From Flavonifractor plautii ATCC 29863 (GTDB lineage Bacteria; Bacillota; Clostridia; Oscillospirales; Oscillospiraceae): 51,329 nt of DNA. Location of the stretch: contig NZ_JH417842.1 of the NCBI RefSeq assembly GCF_000239295.1, forward strand, positions 1-51,329. The letters are read 5' to 3'. Position 1 is the stretch's first letter; each line of letters opens with the position of its first letter. The notes beneath the pieces are model-generated. The model did no database searches, was not told the DNA's origin, and worked only from the letters and a program-made list of their open reading frames with translations. Both the position numbers and the translations under genes were made by a program. Below, in pieces: positions 17,981-27,218 of the stretch.

Positions 17981-19179
17981 TGCCACCTGAGAAACACGCC
18001 CTTCTCGGGGCCAGCAGCGCGGAGCGGTGGCTGATGTGCCCGCCCTCCGCCCGGCTGGGGGAGCAGTTCCCCGACACGGCCAGCGAGTACGCCGCCGCCG
18101 GCACATTGGCCCACGCCATCGCGGAGCTGAAGGCCCGGAAGTATTTCGTGGAGCCCATGAGCGACCGGGCGTTCAACGCCCGGCTGAAGAAGCTGAAAGA
18201 GGATCCCCACTACGACAAGGGCATGGATGCCGCCACAGACACCTATCTGGAGCACCTGAAGGCTCTGGCCATGTCCTACGGCTCCGTGCAGCCCTTCGTG
18301 GCCCTGGAGACCCGGGTGGACTTCGGGGACTACGTGCCCGAGGGCTTTGGCACTGCGGACTGCATCATCATCGGCGCGGGCCGGATGTGCGTGGTGGACT
18401 ATAAGAATGGAGCCGGCGTCCTGGTGGAGGCCGAGGCCAACCCCCAGATGATGCTTTACGCCTTGGGCGCCCTGAAGGTGTATGCGCCCATCTACGGAGA
18501 CACCATCCGGGAGGTGCATCTCTCCATTGTCCAGCCCAACGCCGGGGGCGTCCGGGAGTGGGACACCACCGTGGAGGCCCTGCGGGAGTGGGGCGAAAAG
18601 GTGGTCAAGCCCGCCGCCGCCCTGGCCTGGGAGGGGAAGGGAGACTTTGCCCCAGACGAGTGGTGCCGGTTCTGCCGGGCCAGGGCGCGGTGCTCCGCCC
18701 GGGCAGCTAGGATGCTGGAGCTGGAGCCCATGAAGAACGCGATTCCCGAGGGTGACAGCTACGACCCGGAGGATATGGTTCTCACCGACGCCCAGGTGGG
18801 CGACGTGCTCACCCGCGCGCTGGAACTGGAGGCGTGGGTGAAGGATCTGAAAGAATATGCCCTTACCGCCGCTCTGCACGGCCGCCAGATCGCCGGATGG
18901 AAGGCTGTGGAGGGCCGGAGCAGCCGGGAGTGGGCCGACCAGGACACCGCCTTCGCCACCTTGCAGGAGCGGGGCATCCCGGAGGCCCTGCTATGGGAGC
19001 GCAGGCCTGCCAGCGTGGCCGGGCTGGAGAAGGCCCTGGGAAAGAAGCCCTTCGAGGAGGCGTCCTTTGGCCTGGTGGTCAAGAAGCCGGGCAAGCCAAC
19101 CCTGGTGCCGGAGAGCGACAAGCGCCCGCCCTATTCGCCGGCAGAAGCGGCGTTCCAGGTGGTGACACCGAATGCGTGA
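17980..19179 (+). CDS. DUF2800 protein, RecB/Cas4-like PD-(D/E)XK nuclease
   Basis: 399 residues. The N-terminal ASSAERWLMCPPSARL and the central EGFGTADCIIIG...VVDYKNGAG carry the nuclease signature (Asp, then D-x-K). A C-terminal cysteine cluster WCRFCRARARCSARA resembles the Fe-S ligands of Cas4/AddB nucleases. It probably processes DNA ends during phage replication or recombination. It stands at the head of a replication cassette with DUF2815 and DNA polymerase, an arrangement seen repeatedly in Clostridia and Streptococcus phages. Confidence 0.88.
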   Translation: MPPEKHALLGASSAERWLMCPPSARLGEQFPDTASEYAAAGTLAHAIAELKARKYFVEPMSDRAFNARLKKLKEDPHYDKGMDAATDTYLEHLKALAMSYGSVQPFVALETRVDFGDYVPEGFGTADCIIIGAGRMCVVDYKNGAGVLVEAEANPQMMLYALGALKVYAPIYGDTIREVHLSIVQPNAGGVREWDTTVEALREWGEKVVKPAAALAWEGKGDFAPDEWCRFCRARARCSARAARMLELEPMKNAIPEGDSYDPEDMVLTDAQVGDVLTRALELEAWVKDLKEYALTAALHGRQIAGWKAVEGRSSREWADQDTAFATLQERGIPEALLWERRPASVAGLEKALGKKPFEEASFGLVVKKPGKPTLVPESDKRPPYSPAEAAFQVVTPNA

Positions 19180-19534
19180 CTACATCATCATCCGGCACGA
19201 GTCGTTCCAGGCCCGGATACTGTTATCCGAACTGCACCTGCTGGATGTACTGCACTTCCGAAGGCTCATCAAGCTGGCGGAACGCGACCCCTGGCAGAAC
19301 GGCCCGGAGCTGGATATGCTGCGGGAAGCACTGCCGGAGCTTATAGATTCGGCAATGGCTGAGGCGGAGGAAGCCAAGGCCGCGCTGCTCGCCTTCCGCA
19401 AGAAGCATCGTGGAAAAAACTATGGGCCGCTTGTGGAAAAGGAGCGCGAGGTGCTGAAGAAAAGGGTTAGCGCATCCAAAATGAAGGCCCATAGATACCA
19501 GGTATTTTATGAAATCATGAAGGAGGACAAGTAA
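19172..19534 (+). CDS. Hypothetical helical phage protein
   Basis: 120 residues, highly charged and helical (AEEAKAALLAFRKKHRGKNY, EVLKKRVSASKMKAH). It overlaps the DUF2800 gene by 8 bp and is followed 2 bp later by DUF2815. Unrecognised; position suggests an accessory replication factor. Confidence 0.6.
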   Translation: MRDYIIIRHESFQARILLSELHLLDVLHFRRLIKLAERDPWQNGPELDMLREALPELIDSAMAEAEEAKAALLAFRKKHRGKNYGPLVEKEREVLKKRVSASKMKAHRYQVFYEIMKEDK

Positions 19535-19536
19535 TT

Positions 19537-20157
19537 ATGCCTATCACCATCACCGGAGTCCGTTTTTCCTATTGCAACCTGTTCCAGCCCAAGGCGCCCT
19601 ACAACAACCCCCAGGGTGAGCCCAAGTATAGCTGCACGGTCTTGGTGCCCAAGACCAACACGGCGGCGAAAGCCGCCATTGACCAGGCGGTGGCCGCGGC
19701 CATCGAGGCGGGCGTCTCTGCCAAGTGGAGCGGCGTCCGGCCGCCCCAGCCGGCCATCTGCGTCCACGACGGCGACGGCCCCCGGCCCAGCGACGGCAGC
19801 GCCTTTGGCGAGGAGTGCCGGGGCTGCTGGGTGTTCACCGCCTCCAGCAAGCAGCCGCCCTTCGTGGTGGACGCCCAGGTGCAGCCCATCATCGACCCCA
19901 CCCAGGTCTACAGCGGAATGTGGGGCAACGTGAACGTCAACTTCTTCGCCTACAACAGCGCAGGCAAGAAAGGGATCGGCTGTGGCCTGAACGGCGTGCA
20001 AAAGACTGGGGACGGCGATCCCCTCGGAAGCCGTGTGACCGCGCAGGAGGCGTTCCAGCCGGTGGCCGCCGCACCGGCGGCGGCCCAGGGAACCCCCGGC
20101 GGCTACGGCACGGCCGCTTGGGGCAGTGTCGACCCGATCACCGGACTGCCTTTTTAA
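19537..20157 (+). CDS. DUF2815 protein, putative ssDNA-binding protein
   Basis: 206 residues of the DUF2815 family, which structure-based comparisons place with phage single-strand DNA-binding proteins of the T7 gp2.5 type. The N-terminal strands (ITITGVRFSYCNLFQP) and the central GSAFGEECRGCWVFTASSKQPP and VYSGMWGNVNVNFFAYN segments are characteristic. The C-terminus is Ala/Gly-rich and flexible. It lies between the nuclease and the DNA polymerase, consistent with a role in replication. Confidence 0.85.
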   Translation: MPITITGVRFSYCNLFQPKAPYNNPQGEPKYSCTVLVPKTNTAAKAAIDQAVAAAIEAGVSAKWSGVRPPQPAICVHDGDGPRPSDGSAFGEECRGCWVFTASSKQPPFVVDAQVQPIIDPTQVYSGMWGNVNVNFFAYNSAGKKGIGCGLNGVQKTGDGDPLGSRVTAQEAFQPVAAAPAAAQGTPGGYGTAAWGSVDPITGLPF

Positions 20158-20163
20158 CGCGAT

Positions 20164-22194
20164 ATGGACGCGGTACATCATCTCAGTATTGACATCGAGA
20201 CGTACAGCGACCAGGAAATCGGCAAGGCCGGGCTTTACCGTTATGCGCAAAGCCCGGCCTTTGCCATCCTCCTCTTTGCGTACAGTCTCGACGGCGGCCC
20301 GGTTCAGGTGGTCGACCTGACCCGGCCGGGTGCCCATTTGCCGGTGGAGGTAATCCGCTGGCTGTTTGACCCGGCCTGCATCAAGCACGCCTACAACGCA
20401 GCCTTTGAATGGTATTGCCTGAGCCGGTTCTTTCACTTGGAGAAAAACAACAGCTACCCGCCGGAGAAGTGGCTCCCGCAATGGCGCTGCACCATGCTCC
20501 ACGGCCTCTACTGCGGCTATACCGCCGGCCTGGACGCCACCGGCAAGGCCCTGGGGCTCCCACAGGACAAGCAGAAGCTGGCGGCCGGCAAGGCATTGAT
20601 CCGCTTTTTTTGCGTCCCCTGCAAGTCCACCAAGGGCAACGGGGGCCGCACCCGCAACCTTCCCTGGCACGACCCGGCCAAATGGGAGCTCTTCAAGGAT
20701 TACTGCAAGCAGGACGTGGTCACGGAAATGGAGATTGAGCGCCGGCTGTCCGGCTTCCCGGTGCCGGACTGCGTACAGGCCCAGTGGGTGACCGACCAGA
20801 GCATCAACGCCCGCGGGGTGGCCGTGGACATGCCGCTGGTCACCGGAGCCCTCCAGTTGGATGCCCAGACCCGGCAGGACTACGTTGCCGAGGCGGTGGC
20901 GCTTACGGGGCTGGATAACCCCAACAGCGTGGCGCAGCTCTCCCGCTGGCTCCAGGAGGAGACCGGCGAGGAGGTGGCCGACCTGCGGAAGGACACCGTG
21001 GCCGACCTGCTGGGGAAGGAGCTGCCCGGGGATAAGGCCCGGCGGGTGCTGGAGATCCGCCAGGAGCTGGGCAAGACCAGCAACAAGAAGTATACCGCCC
21101 TGGCCCACGCCGTCTGCGCCGACAGCCGCGTCCGTGGTCTGCTCCAGTTCTACGGGGCCAACCGGACAGGGCGGTGGGCGGGGCGAATCGTCCAGCCACA
21201 GAACCTGCCCCGCACCTACATAGACGGCGCACTGCTCCCCCTGGCCCGGGATCTGGTGAAGCGCCAGGATGCTGCCGGGCTGCGGGTGGTGTTCGGCTCC
21301 GTGCCGGACACCCTGTCCCAACTCATCCGCACGGCCTTCGTTGCCGCCCCGGGGCGCACCCTGGTGGACGCCGACTTCTCCGCCATCGAGGCCCGCATGA
21401 TTGCCTGGCTTGCCGGGGAGGAGTGGGTGCTGGAGGTGTTCCGCACCCACGGGAAAATCTACGAGGCTGCCGCGGCCCAGATGTTCGGTGTGCCCATCGA
21501 GGCCATCAAAAAGGGCAATCCGGAATACAGCTACCGCCAAAAGGGCAAGGTGGCCACCCTGGCCCTGGGCTATCAGGGCGGCGCCGGCTCCCTGGTCAGC
21601 ATGGGGGCTCTGCGCATGGGCATCCCGGAGGAAGACCTGCCCGACATTGTAGAGCGGTGGCGCAACGCCAACCCCGCTATCGTGCAGTTCTGGAGCACGG
21701 TGGAGGCGGCGGCCCGGGAGGCGGTCAACACCGGCCGGGCCATTGAGCTATGGGGTGGCCGTCTGGCCTTCGCCCGGGAGTTGGACCCGGAGAATGACCT
21801 GGACTTTCTAACAATCCGCATGCCAAATGGCCGGAAGCTGTACTATGCCAAGCCCCACATGGGGGTCAACCGCTTTGGCCGCCCCTCTCTCTGCTACTGG
21901 GGAATGAACCAGACCACCAAGAAGTGGGAGGTCGTGGAGACGTACGGCGGAAAGCTGGCGGAAAATATTACTCAGGCTGCCGCCCGGGACTGTCTGGCGG
22001 AGGCCATAGACCGGCTGGAGGCCGCCGGATATCCGGTGGTGTTCCACATCCATGATGAGGTGGTCATCGACGCGCCGCCGGGCCGGGATAGCCTGGAGGA
22101 GGTCATCAACATCATGCGGCAGGTGCCGCTCTGGGCGGAGGGGCTGCCGCTAAACGCGGACGGGTGGGTAAACCCGTTTTTCAAAAAAGATTAG
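20164..22194 (+). CDS. Phage DNA polymerase, family A
   Basis: 676 residues. N-terminal 3'-5' exonuclease-like domain with LSIDIETYSDQEI (ExoI) and a later DYCKQDVVTEMEIE (ExoIII-like). C-terminal polymerase domain with motif A DADFSAIEARMIAWLAGE, motif B region YRQKGKVATLALGYQGG and motif C FHIHDEVVIDAP. These supply the two catalytic carboxylates and the O-helix lysine. It replicates the phage genome together with the VapE-type primase/helicase encoded downstream. No frame break is visible. Confidence 0.95.
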   Translation: MDAVHHLSIDIETYSDQEIGKAGLYRYAQSPAFAILLFAYSLDGGPVQVVDLTRPGAHLPVEVIRWLFDPACIKHAYNAAFEWYCLSRFFHLEKNNSYPPEKWLPQWRCTMLHGLYCGYTAGLDATGKALGLPQDKQKLAAGKALIRFFCVPCKSTKGNGGRTRNLPWHDPAKWELFKDYCKQDVVTEMEIERRLSGFPVPDCVQAQWVTDQSINARGVAVDMPLVTGALQLDAQTRQDYVAEAVALTGLDNPNSVAQLSRWLQEETGEEVADLRKDTVADLLGKELPGDKARRVLEIRQELGKTSNKKYTALAHAVCADSRVRGLLQFYGANRTGRWAGRIVQPQNLPRTYIDGALLPLARDLVKRQDAAGLRVVFGSVPDTLSQLIRTAFVAAPGRTLVDADFSAIEARMIAWLAGEEWVLEVFRTHGKIYEAAAAQMFGVPIEAIKKGNPEYSYRQKGKVATLALGYQGGAGSLVSMGALRMGIPEEDLPDIVERWRNANPAIVQFWSTVEAAAREAVNTGRAIELWGGRLAFARELDPENDLDFLTIRMPNGRKLYYAKPHMGVNRFGRPSLCYWGMNQTTKKWEVVETYGGKLAENITQAAARDCLAEAIDRLEAAGYPVVFHIHDEVVIDAPPGRDSLEEVINIMRQVPLWAEGLPLNADGWVNPFFKKD

Positions 22195-22205
22195 GAGACG
22201 TAAAT

Positions 22206-22457
22206 ATGCGCAGATATTGTAATTTTGATGAAAGGGAAATTAAGCTGGCCCCCGGTATCCGGGATCGGATTCTTGACGCATTAAATGACGGTGAATCACC
22301 TGAGCACGAAAAATGCCCCATCTGTCAGTACACTATGGCGCACATTCAGATATTACCGCTTTCAGAAAATGATACACATACTCGGCAGGGAGGCTACCTC
22401 ATCTTGATCGAAGGCGAATGCGGGCATACCTGGGGGGGCCATATACGCCGCACATAA
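22206..22457 (+). CDS. Small phage protein with possible zinc site
   Basis: 83 residues from the ATG at 22206 (TTAGGAGA upstream). Contains KCPICQ and a later CGHTWGGH, enough Cys/His for a metal site. No family recognised. Lower GC than its neighbours. It lies between the polymerase and the DUF3268 gene. Confidence 0.6.
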   Translation: MRRYCNFDEREIKLAPGIRDRILDALNDGESPEHEKCPICQYTMAHIQILPLSENDTHTRQGGYLILIEGECGHTWGGHIRRT

Positions 22458-22525
22458 AGGCGATTTAGTGCGGGTTTCATTCGTAGGCGAAGACCAGCTT
22501 TACTTAACCGCGCATTTCCAGGACG

Positions 22526-22897
22526 ATGAATCATGTTGAATGCCCCCGCTGCCACTGCCCCGCCATGCTGGTGGACAGTGCCGTCGTCTATGGCCGGAGC
22601 TACGGCCCTATTTACCTGTGCCTTATCTGTGGGGCCTATGTCGGTTGTCACCCAGGGAGCACACGCCCCCTGGGGACGCCGGCGGATCGAGCCACCCGCA
22701 CGGCACGACACATGGCGCACCAGGCTTTTGACCCGCTGTGGAAATCCAAGCGGATGACCCGGCGGGCGGCCTATGCCTGGCTGTCTCAGCAGATGGGGCT
22801 CCCTCCAGAGAAAACACACATCGGGATGTTCAATCAAGAGCAATGCTGCAAAGTGATCCGGCTCTGCACCGGGAGGACGAAAGCCCATGATTTATGA
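22526..22897 (+). CDS. DUF3268 zinc-finger protein
   Basis: 123 residues. The N-terminal CPRCHCPAMLVDSAVVYG and YLCLICGAYVGCH form a zinc-ribbon-like pair, followed by PLGTPAD and a helical segment (MTRRAAYAWLSQQMGLP). This matches the phage-associated DUF3268 family found beside replication genes. It overlaps the VapE-type gene by 11 bp. Confidence 0.8.
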   Translation: MNHVECPRCHCPAMLVDSAVVYGRSYGPIYLCLICGAYVGCHPGSTRPLGTPADRATRTARHMAHQAFDPLWKSKRMTRRAAYAWLSQQMGLPPEKTHIGMFNQEQCCKVIRLCTGRTKAHDL

Positions 22898-25298
22898 CAG
22901 ACAAATTACCATCTCCGTGGGTGCCAGCCGGCGGGCCACCAACTGGCAGGCCCAGACGCTGACACTCTCGGAGCTGTACGACCGCCTGCGGCTGCCAGCC
23001 AAGAGCACGGAGACCATGGCGGAGTATCTGGCCCTGTCAAAGGGCCAACAGGACAATTTGAAGGACGTGGGCGGCTATGTCGCCGGCACGCTGAACGGCC
23101 CCCGGCGGAAGGCTGGGGCCGTCACCGGCCGGGATGTGCTGACCCTCGACCTGGACAGCATCCCCGCCGGCGGCACGGACGACGTGGTGCGGCGGGTGGA
23201 GGCCCTGGGGTGCAGCTACTGCATCTACTCCACCCGCAAGCACCGCCCGGATGCCCCCCGCCTGCGGGTGCTGCTGCCCCTGGACCGCACCTGCACCGCC
23301 GACGAGTATGAGCCCTGCGCCCGGCGCATGGCCGATATGATCGGCATGGAGCTGGCCGACCCCTCCACCTTTGAGGCGTCCCGGCTCATGTACTGGCCCA
23401 GCGTATGCGCCGACGGGCAGTACATCTATTACCCCGCGGACAAGCCCATGCTGTCCGTGGACGGCCTGCTGGCCACCTATGTGGACTGGCGGGACGTGGC
23501 CTCCTGGCCCGCCTGCCCGGGCGCTGCGGCGCCGGCGCGGCTGGCGGCCAAGCAGGGAGACCCGGAGACCAAACACGGCGTTGTGGGCGCCTTCTGCCGG
23601 GTCTACGACGTGCCCGCGGCTATGGACAAGTTCCTGCCGGGTGTCTACGAGGAGACGGATACCCCGGGGCGCTACACCTTCACCGGCGGCTCCACCACCG
23701 GCGGCGCGGTGCTCTACGACGGGGGGAAGTTCCTGTACTCCCACCATGCCACCGACCCCTGCGGCGGGAAGCTGGTCAACGCCTTCGACCTGGTGCGGCT
23801 GCACAGGTTTGAGGGGCTGGACGATGAGGCCAAGCCTGGGACGCTGCCCCACCAGTTGCCCAGCTACAAGGCTATGTGCGAGCTGGCCGTGGCGGATGAA
23901 GCTGTGGTCGGCCCGCTGAGCGATGAACGCTGGGAGAAGGCTCAGGAGGCGTTCGGCCCCGTATCAGAACCGGACAAAGAAGACGATGGAAGCTGGCGCA
24001 GGCCGCCGATTATGGATGTGGACACCCAAGGGAACCCTATAAAGTCCATGAAAAACCTTCGTACCGCGCTGGAGCGTAATCCCAAGCTGAAGGGGAGGCT
24101 GCGGCTGAATCTATTCTCTGGCCGTATTGACGTGGACGGGGTTCTGCCCTGGGTCAGACCTGGTATTGCCAAGACCTGGAGCGATGACGACGCCGCCCAA
24201 CTGCGTATATACCTGGAGCCCTTCTTCGGGAAGATAGCAAAAAATGACATCCTGGACGCTGTTGCGGCCTGCGCCAGCGACCAGGCATACCACCCAGTCA
24301 GGGACTACCTGAACGGGCTGACCTGGGACGGCGTGCCTCGGCTGGATACCCTTTTCATCGACTACCTGGGGGCGGAGGACACCCCCTACACCCGGGCCGT
24401 GACCCGAAAGTCGTTTGTGGCCGCCGTGGCGCGGGTTATGGCCCCAGGATGCAAATACGATACCATGCTGGTGCTGGTCGGCGGACAGGGCCGGCACAAA
24501 TCTACCATCCTGGCAAAAATGGGCGGCGCCTGGTTCAGTGACAGCCTGCGTACTTTCGGGGACAAGGACTCCATGGAGACCATTCAGGGTACATGGATAA
24601 ACGAGGTGGCCGAGATGCAGGCGATGGCGAAGGCTGAGATTGACGCCGTCAAGATGTTTCTCTCAAAGACCAACGACTACTACCGGGCGGCCTATGGCAG
24701 ATATACCGCAGACCGGCCGCGACAGTGTGTGTTCTTCGGAACCACAAACAGCCGGGAATGCCTGAACGACCCCTCCGGGGGCCGCCGCTTCTGGATAATT
24801 GATATTGACCAACAGGCGCGGAGCAAGGACGTGTTCCGGGATCTGGATGGGGCGCGCGGCCAGCTGTGGGCCGAGGCCGTCGCACACTGGAGAATGGGTG
24901 AAGCGCTGCACCTTACCCCGGAACTGGAAGCCGTTGCACGGGCCATCCAGGAGGAGCACCGCGCACGGCATCCGTGGGAGGGGCTGATCGCGGACTTCCT
25001 CGACCAGGAGATCCCGGCGGAGTGGAGCCGGTGGGATCTTCCACAGCGGCAGGCATGGCGCGGCGGCGGGGTCAAATACGATGGCGTCACAGCGCCCAGG
25101 GCGCGCGTATGCGCCGCTGAAATCTGGTGCGAGGCCCTGGGCAAGCAGCGGGGCGATATGCGGCAGAGAGATTCACGGGAGATTAACAGCCTTCTGGAGC
25201 GTGTTCCCGGATGGGAAAATATCGGAGCGGCGAAAGCGGGGAAACCCTATGGAACACAGCGCTGCTATGAGCGGAAAACGGTTACAGATGGGGGGTAA
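22887..25298 (+). CDS. VapE-type primase/helicase
   Basis: An 803-residue replication protein. The N-terminal region contains DVLTLDLDSIPAGG and YSTRKHRPDAPRLRVLLPLD, consistent with an archaeo-eukaryotic-type primase fold. The C-terminal region is a virulence-associated-protein-E ATPase with Walker A VLVGGQGRHKSTIL, a downstream acidic stretch INEVAEMQAM and the arginine-rich DPSGGRRFWIIDID. It probably primes and unwinds DNA at the phage origin. The end of the gene carries the first of a group of GGTTACAGA repeats that continue into the adjacent gap, a likely origin or control region. Confidence 0.9.
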   Translation: MIYDRQITISVGASRRATNWQAQTLTLSELYDRLRLPAKSTETMAEYLALSKGQQDNLKDVGGYVAGTLNGPRRKAGAVTGRDVLTLDLDSIPAGGTDDVVRRVEALGCSYCIYSTRKHRPDAPRLRVLLPLDRTCTADEYEPCARRMADMIGMELADPSTFEASRLMYWPSVCADGQYIYYPADKPMLSVDGLLATYVDWRDVASWPACPGAAAPARLAAKQGDPETKHGVVGAFCRVYDVPAAMDKFLPGVYEETDTPGRYTFTGGSTTGGAVLYDGGKFLYSHHATDPCGGKLVNAFDLVRLHRFEGLDDEAKPGTLPHQLPSYKAMCELAVADEAVVGPLSDERWEKAQEAFGPVSEPDKEDDGSWRRPPIMDVDTQGNPIKSMKNLRTALERNPKLKGRLRLNLFSGRIDVDGVLPWVRPGIAKTWSDDDAAQLRIYLEPFFGKIAKNDILDAVAACASDQAYHPVRDYLNGLTWDGVPRLDTLFIDYLGAEDTPYTRAVTRKSFVAAVARVMAPGCKYDTMLVLVGGQGRHKSTILAKMGGAWFSDSLRTFGDKDSMETIQGTWINEVAEMQAMAKAEIDAVKMFLSKTNDYYRAAYGRYTADRPRQCVFFGTTNSRECLNDPSGGRRFWIIDIDQQARSKDVFRDLDGARGQLWAEAVAHWRMGEALHLTPELEAVARAIQEEHRARHPWEGLIADFLDQEIPAEWSRWDLPQRQAWRGGGVKYDGVTAPRARVCAAEIWCEALGKQRGDMRQRDSREINSLLERVPGWENIGAAKAGKPYGTQRCYERKTVTDGG

Positions 25299-25477
25299 CA
25301 GATGATTGCAAGTGTAACCTTTTTCGGTTACAGAGTTGCACTTGAAAAATCGAAGTGTAACCGCGTCAAAGTGCTGTGCCGCAATAGATACAGCCTAAAG
25401 GTTACAGAGTAACACTTTATATCATAAATATTTTTTAACGTAGGACAACGTAGGAAAATCCCACGTGATCCCACGTG
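25280..25477. repeat. Repeat-rich non-coding region after the primase gene (possible origin)
   Basis: GGTTACAGA occurs at 25280, 25326 and 25400, the last two extended to 11 identical bases. AAGTGTAACC occurs at 25310 and 25353. They form two dyads of the form AAGTGTAACC ... GGTTACAGAGT .. CACTT. After an AT-rich patch come two tandem 10-bp repeats: AACGTAGGAC/AACGTAGGAA (25437-25456) and ATCCCACGTG twice (25458-25477). The whole gap 25299-25533 has no convincing gene. Its place beside the primase suggests an origin or a replication control region. Confidence 0.5.
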
Positions 25478-25533
25478 GCGCATGATGTATATATGCACAT
25501 GTGCGCGCACGCGTAGCAAAGGAGATGCCAAGA

Positions 25534-25836
25534 GTGAAAGAATCCGAAATTGAGGCCCGGCTTGTCCGAGGAGTGAAGGCCCTGGGCGGGGTGGCCTACA
25601 AGTTCGTGAGCCCGGGAAATGTGGGAGTGCCTGACCGGGTGGTGGTTCTCCCGGGCGGGCGGGTGATCTTCGTGGAGCTGAAGGCGGAGGGCGGGCGGCT
25701 GAGCCCGATGCAGCGCCAGCAGCTGGCCCGGCTCCGCCGGCTGGGGGCGGACGCCTGCGAAGTAAAAAGCGAGACCGGGGTCGCCCGGTTTCTGGAGGAG
25801 TGCTGTAATCGGCTGGAAGGAGGTGATGCCCAATGA
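25534..25836 (+). CDS. VRR-NUC domain nuclease
   Basis: About 100 residues. I choose the GTG at 25534 because AAAGGAG lies 9 bp upstream; an in-frame ATG at 25525 is too close to it. The PD-(D/E)XK core is visible: KFVSPGNVGVPDRVVV and VIFVELKAEGGRLSPMQ (E-x-K). VRR-NUC proteins act as structure-specific nucleases and are frequently encoded beside SNF2 helicases in phages, as here (4-bp overlap with the helicase). Confidence 0.9.
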   Translation: MKESEIEARLVRGVKALGGVAYKFVSPGNVGVPDRVVVLPGGRVIFVELKAEGGRLSPMQRQQLARLRRLGADACEVKSETGVARFLEECCNRLEGGDAQ

Positions 25837-27218
25837 AGTTCATCCCGCATGAGTACCAGAAATACGCGATTGACCGCGTGGTGGCCGACCCGGCCCTGGG
25901 GCTTTTCCTGGAGATGGGCCTCGGTTGAGGCAAGACGGTGATTACCCTGACGGCGATTAACGAGCTGCATTTCAACCGCTGGGCGGTGGCCCGGTGCCTG
26001 GTGGTGGCGCCCAAGAAGGTGGCGGAGGCGACATGGAACGCCGAGGCGGCCCAATGGGATCACCTGAAGCATCTGCGTATCATCCCGGTGCTGGGCAGCG
26101 CGCAGAAGCGCATCCGGGCGCTGAACACCCCGGGAGACATCTGGGTCATCAACCGGGAGAACGTGCCCTGGTTGGTGGACTACTACCGCAACGGCTGGCC
26201 CTTCGACATGGTGGTGCTGGATGAGAGCAGCAGCTTCAAGAACGCCCAGAGCAAGCGGTTCAAAGCGCTGAAGCTGGTGCGTCCCCGCATCCGCCGGCTG
26301 GTGGAGCTGACCGGCACCCCGTCCCCCAACGGGCTGGAGGATCTGTGGGCCCAGGTGTACTTGCTGGACGGCGGAGCCCGGCTGGGCAAGACCATTTCCA
26401 GCTACCGGGAGGCGTTCTTCACGGAGGATCGGGCCTATCCCGGCCAGCAGTATCGTACTTACAGCCCGCAGGACGGGGCCGACCGCCGCATCCGGGAGGC
26501 CATCTCGGACATCTGCGTCAGCATGAAGGCGGAGGACTATTTGACCCTGCCGGACTACACCGAGGACATTGTCCCCGTTGTGTTGGACGCCAAAGCAAAG
26601 CGGGCCTATGACAGGCTGGAGCGGGACATGCTGCTGCGGGTGGATGAGGCCACCATCACGGCCCAATCCGCCGCCGTGCTGAACGGAAAGCTGCTGCAGC
26701 TGTGCAGTGGGGCGGTCTATGACGAGGACGGCCAGGCCGTCGAGATCCATGCCTGCAAGCTGGACGCTTTTCTGGAGGTGGTGGAACAGCTTCACGGGGA
26801 GCACGCCCTGGTGTTCTACTGGTTTCAGCATGAGCGGGACCGGCTGGCGGAGGCGTTGAAGGGCTCCGGCCTGCGGGTACGGGTATATCATGGGGCAGAG
26901 GACGCGCGGGCGTGGAACGCGGGTGAGGTGGATTTGCTGCTGGCCCACCCGGCCTCCTGCGGTTACGGGTTGAACCTTCAGGCCGGGGGCCACCACATCG
27001 TGTGGTACGGTTATCCCAACTGGGCCCTGGAGCTTTACCGGCAGGCGAACGCCCGGCTGCACCGGCAGGGACAGCGGCACCCGGTCATTGCGCACCACTT
27101 GGTGGTGCAGGGTGGCATGGACATGGCCGTGGTGGCGGCCCTGCATGACAAGGGGGATACACAGGAGGCGTTGATGCAGGCGCTGAAGGCCAGGATTCAG
27201 AAAGCGAGGGAAGCATGA
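25833..27218 (+). pseudogene. SNF2-family DNA helicase interrupted by a stop codon in Walker A
   Basis: The frame opens at ATG 25833 with MKFIPHEYQKYAIDR and reaches LFLEMGLG, then meets TGA (25926-25928) before GKTVITLTAI. Removing six bases (GGTTGA) would give the usual MGLGKT motif, so this looks like a small in-frame insertion carrying a stop. The remaining 430 codons are intact, with motif II VVLDESSSFKN, motif III LTGTPSPNGLEDL and the C-terminal YGLNLQAGGHHIVWYG...RLHRQGQ. A restart at the GTG at 25938 would lack the ATP-binding loop. Function of the intact family: ATP-dependent DNA translocase working with VRR-NUC. Confidence 0.85.

Noticed and set aside
22468-22539. 23-codon frame with GTG start before the DUF3268 gene
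   Set aside because: It overlaps the next gene and has only a weak ribosome site; too short to support.
25437-25477. Tandem repeats as a CRISPR remnant
   Set aside because: Units of 10 bp without spacers; no repeat-spacer pattern and no cas genes. No CRISPR array was seen anywhere in the window.
25926-25928. TGA as selenocysteine or tryptophan codon
   Set aside because: TGA is the stop codon of many neighbouring genes, there is no reason for Sec in a Walker A loop, and removing six bases restores the ordinary motif.
25938-27218. SNF2 helicase as a full gene starting at the internal GTG
   Set aside because: This start lacks the ATP-binding loop and a ribosome site; the true start with AGGAGG lies at 25833, so the gene is treated as interrupted.
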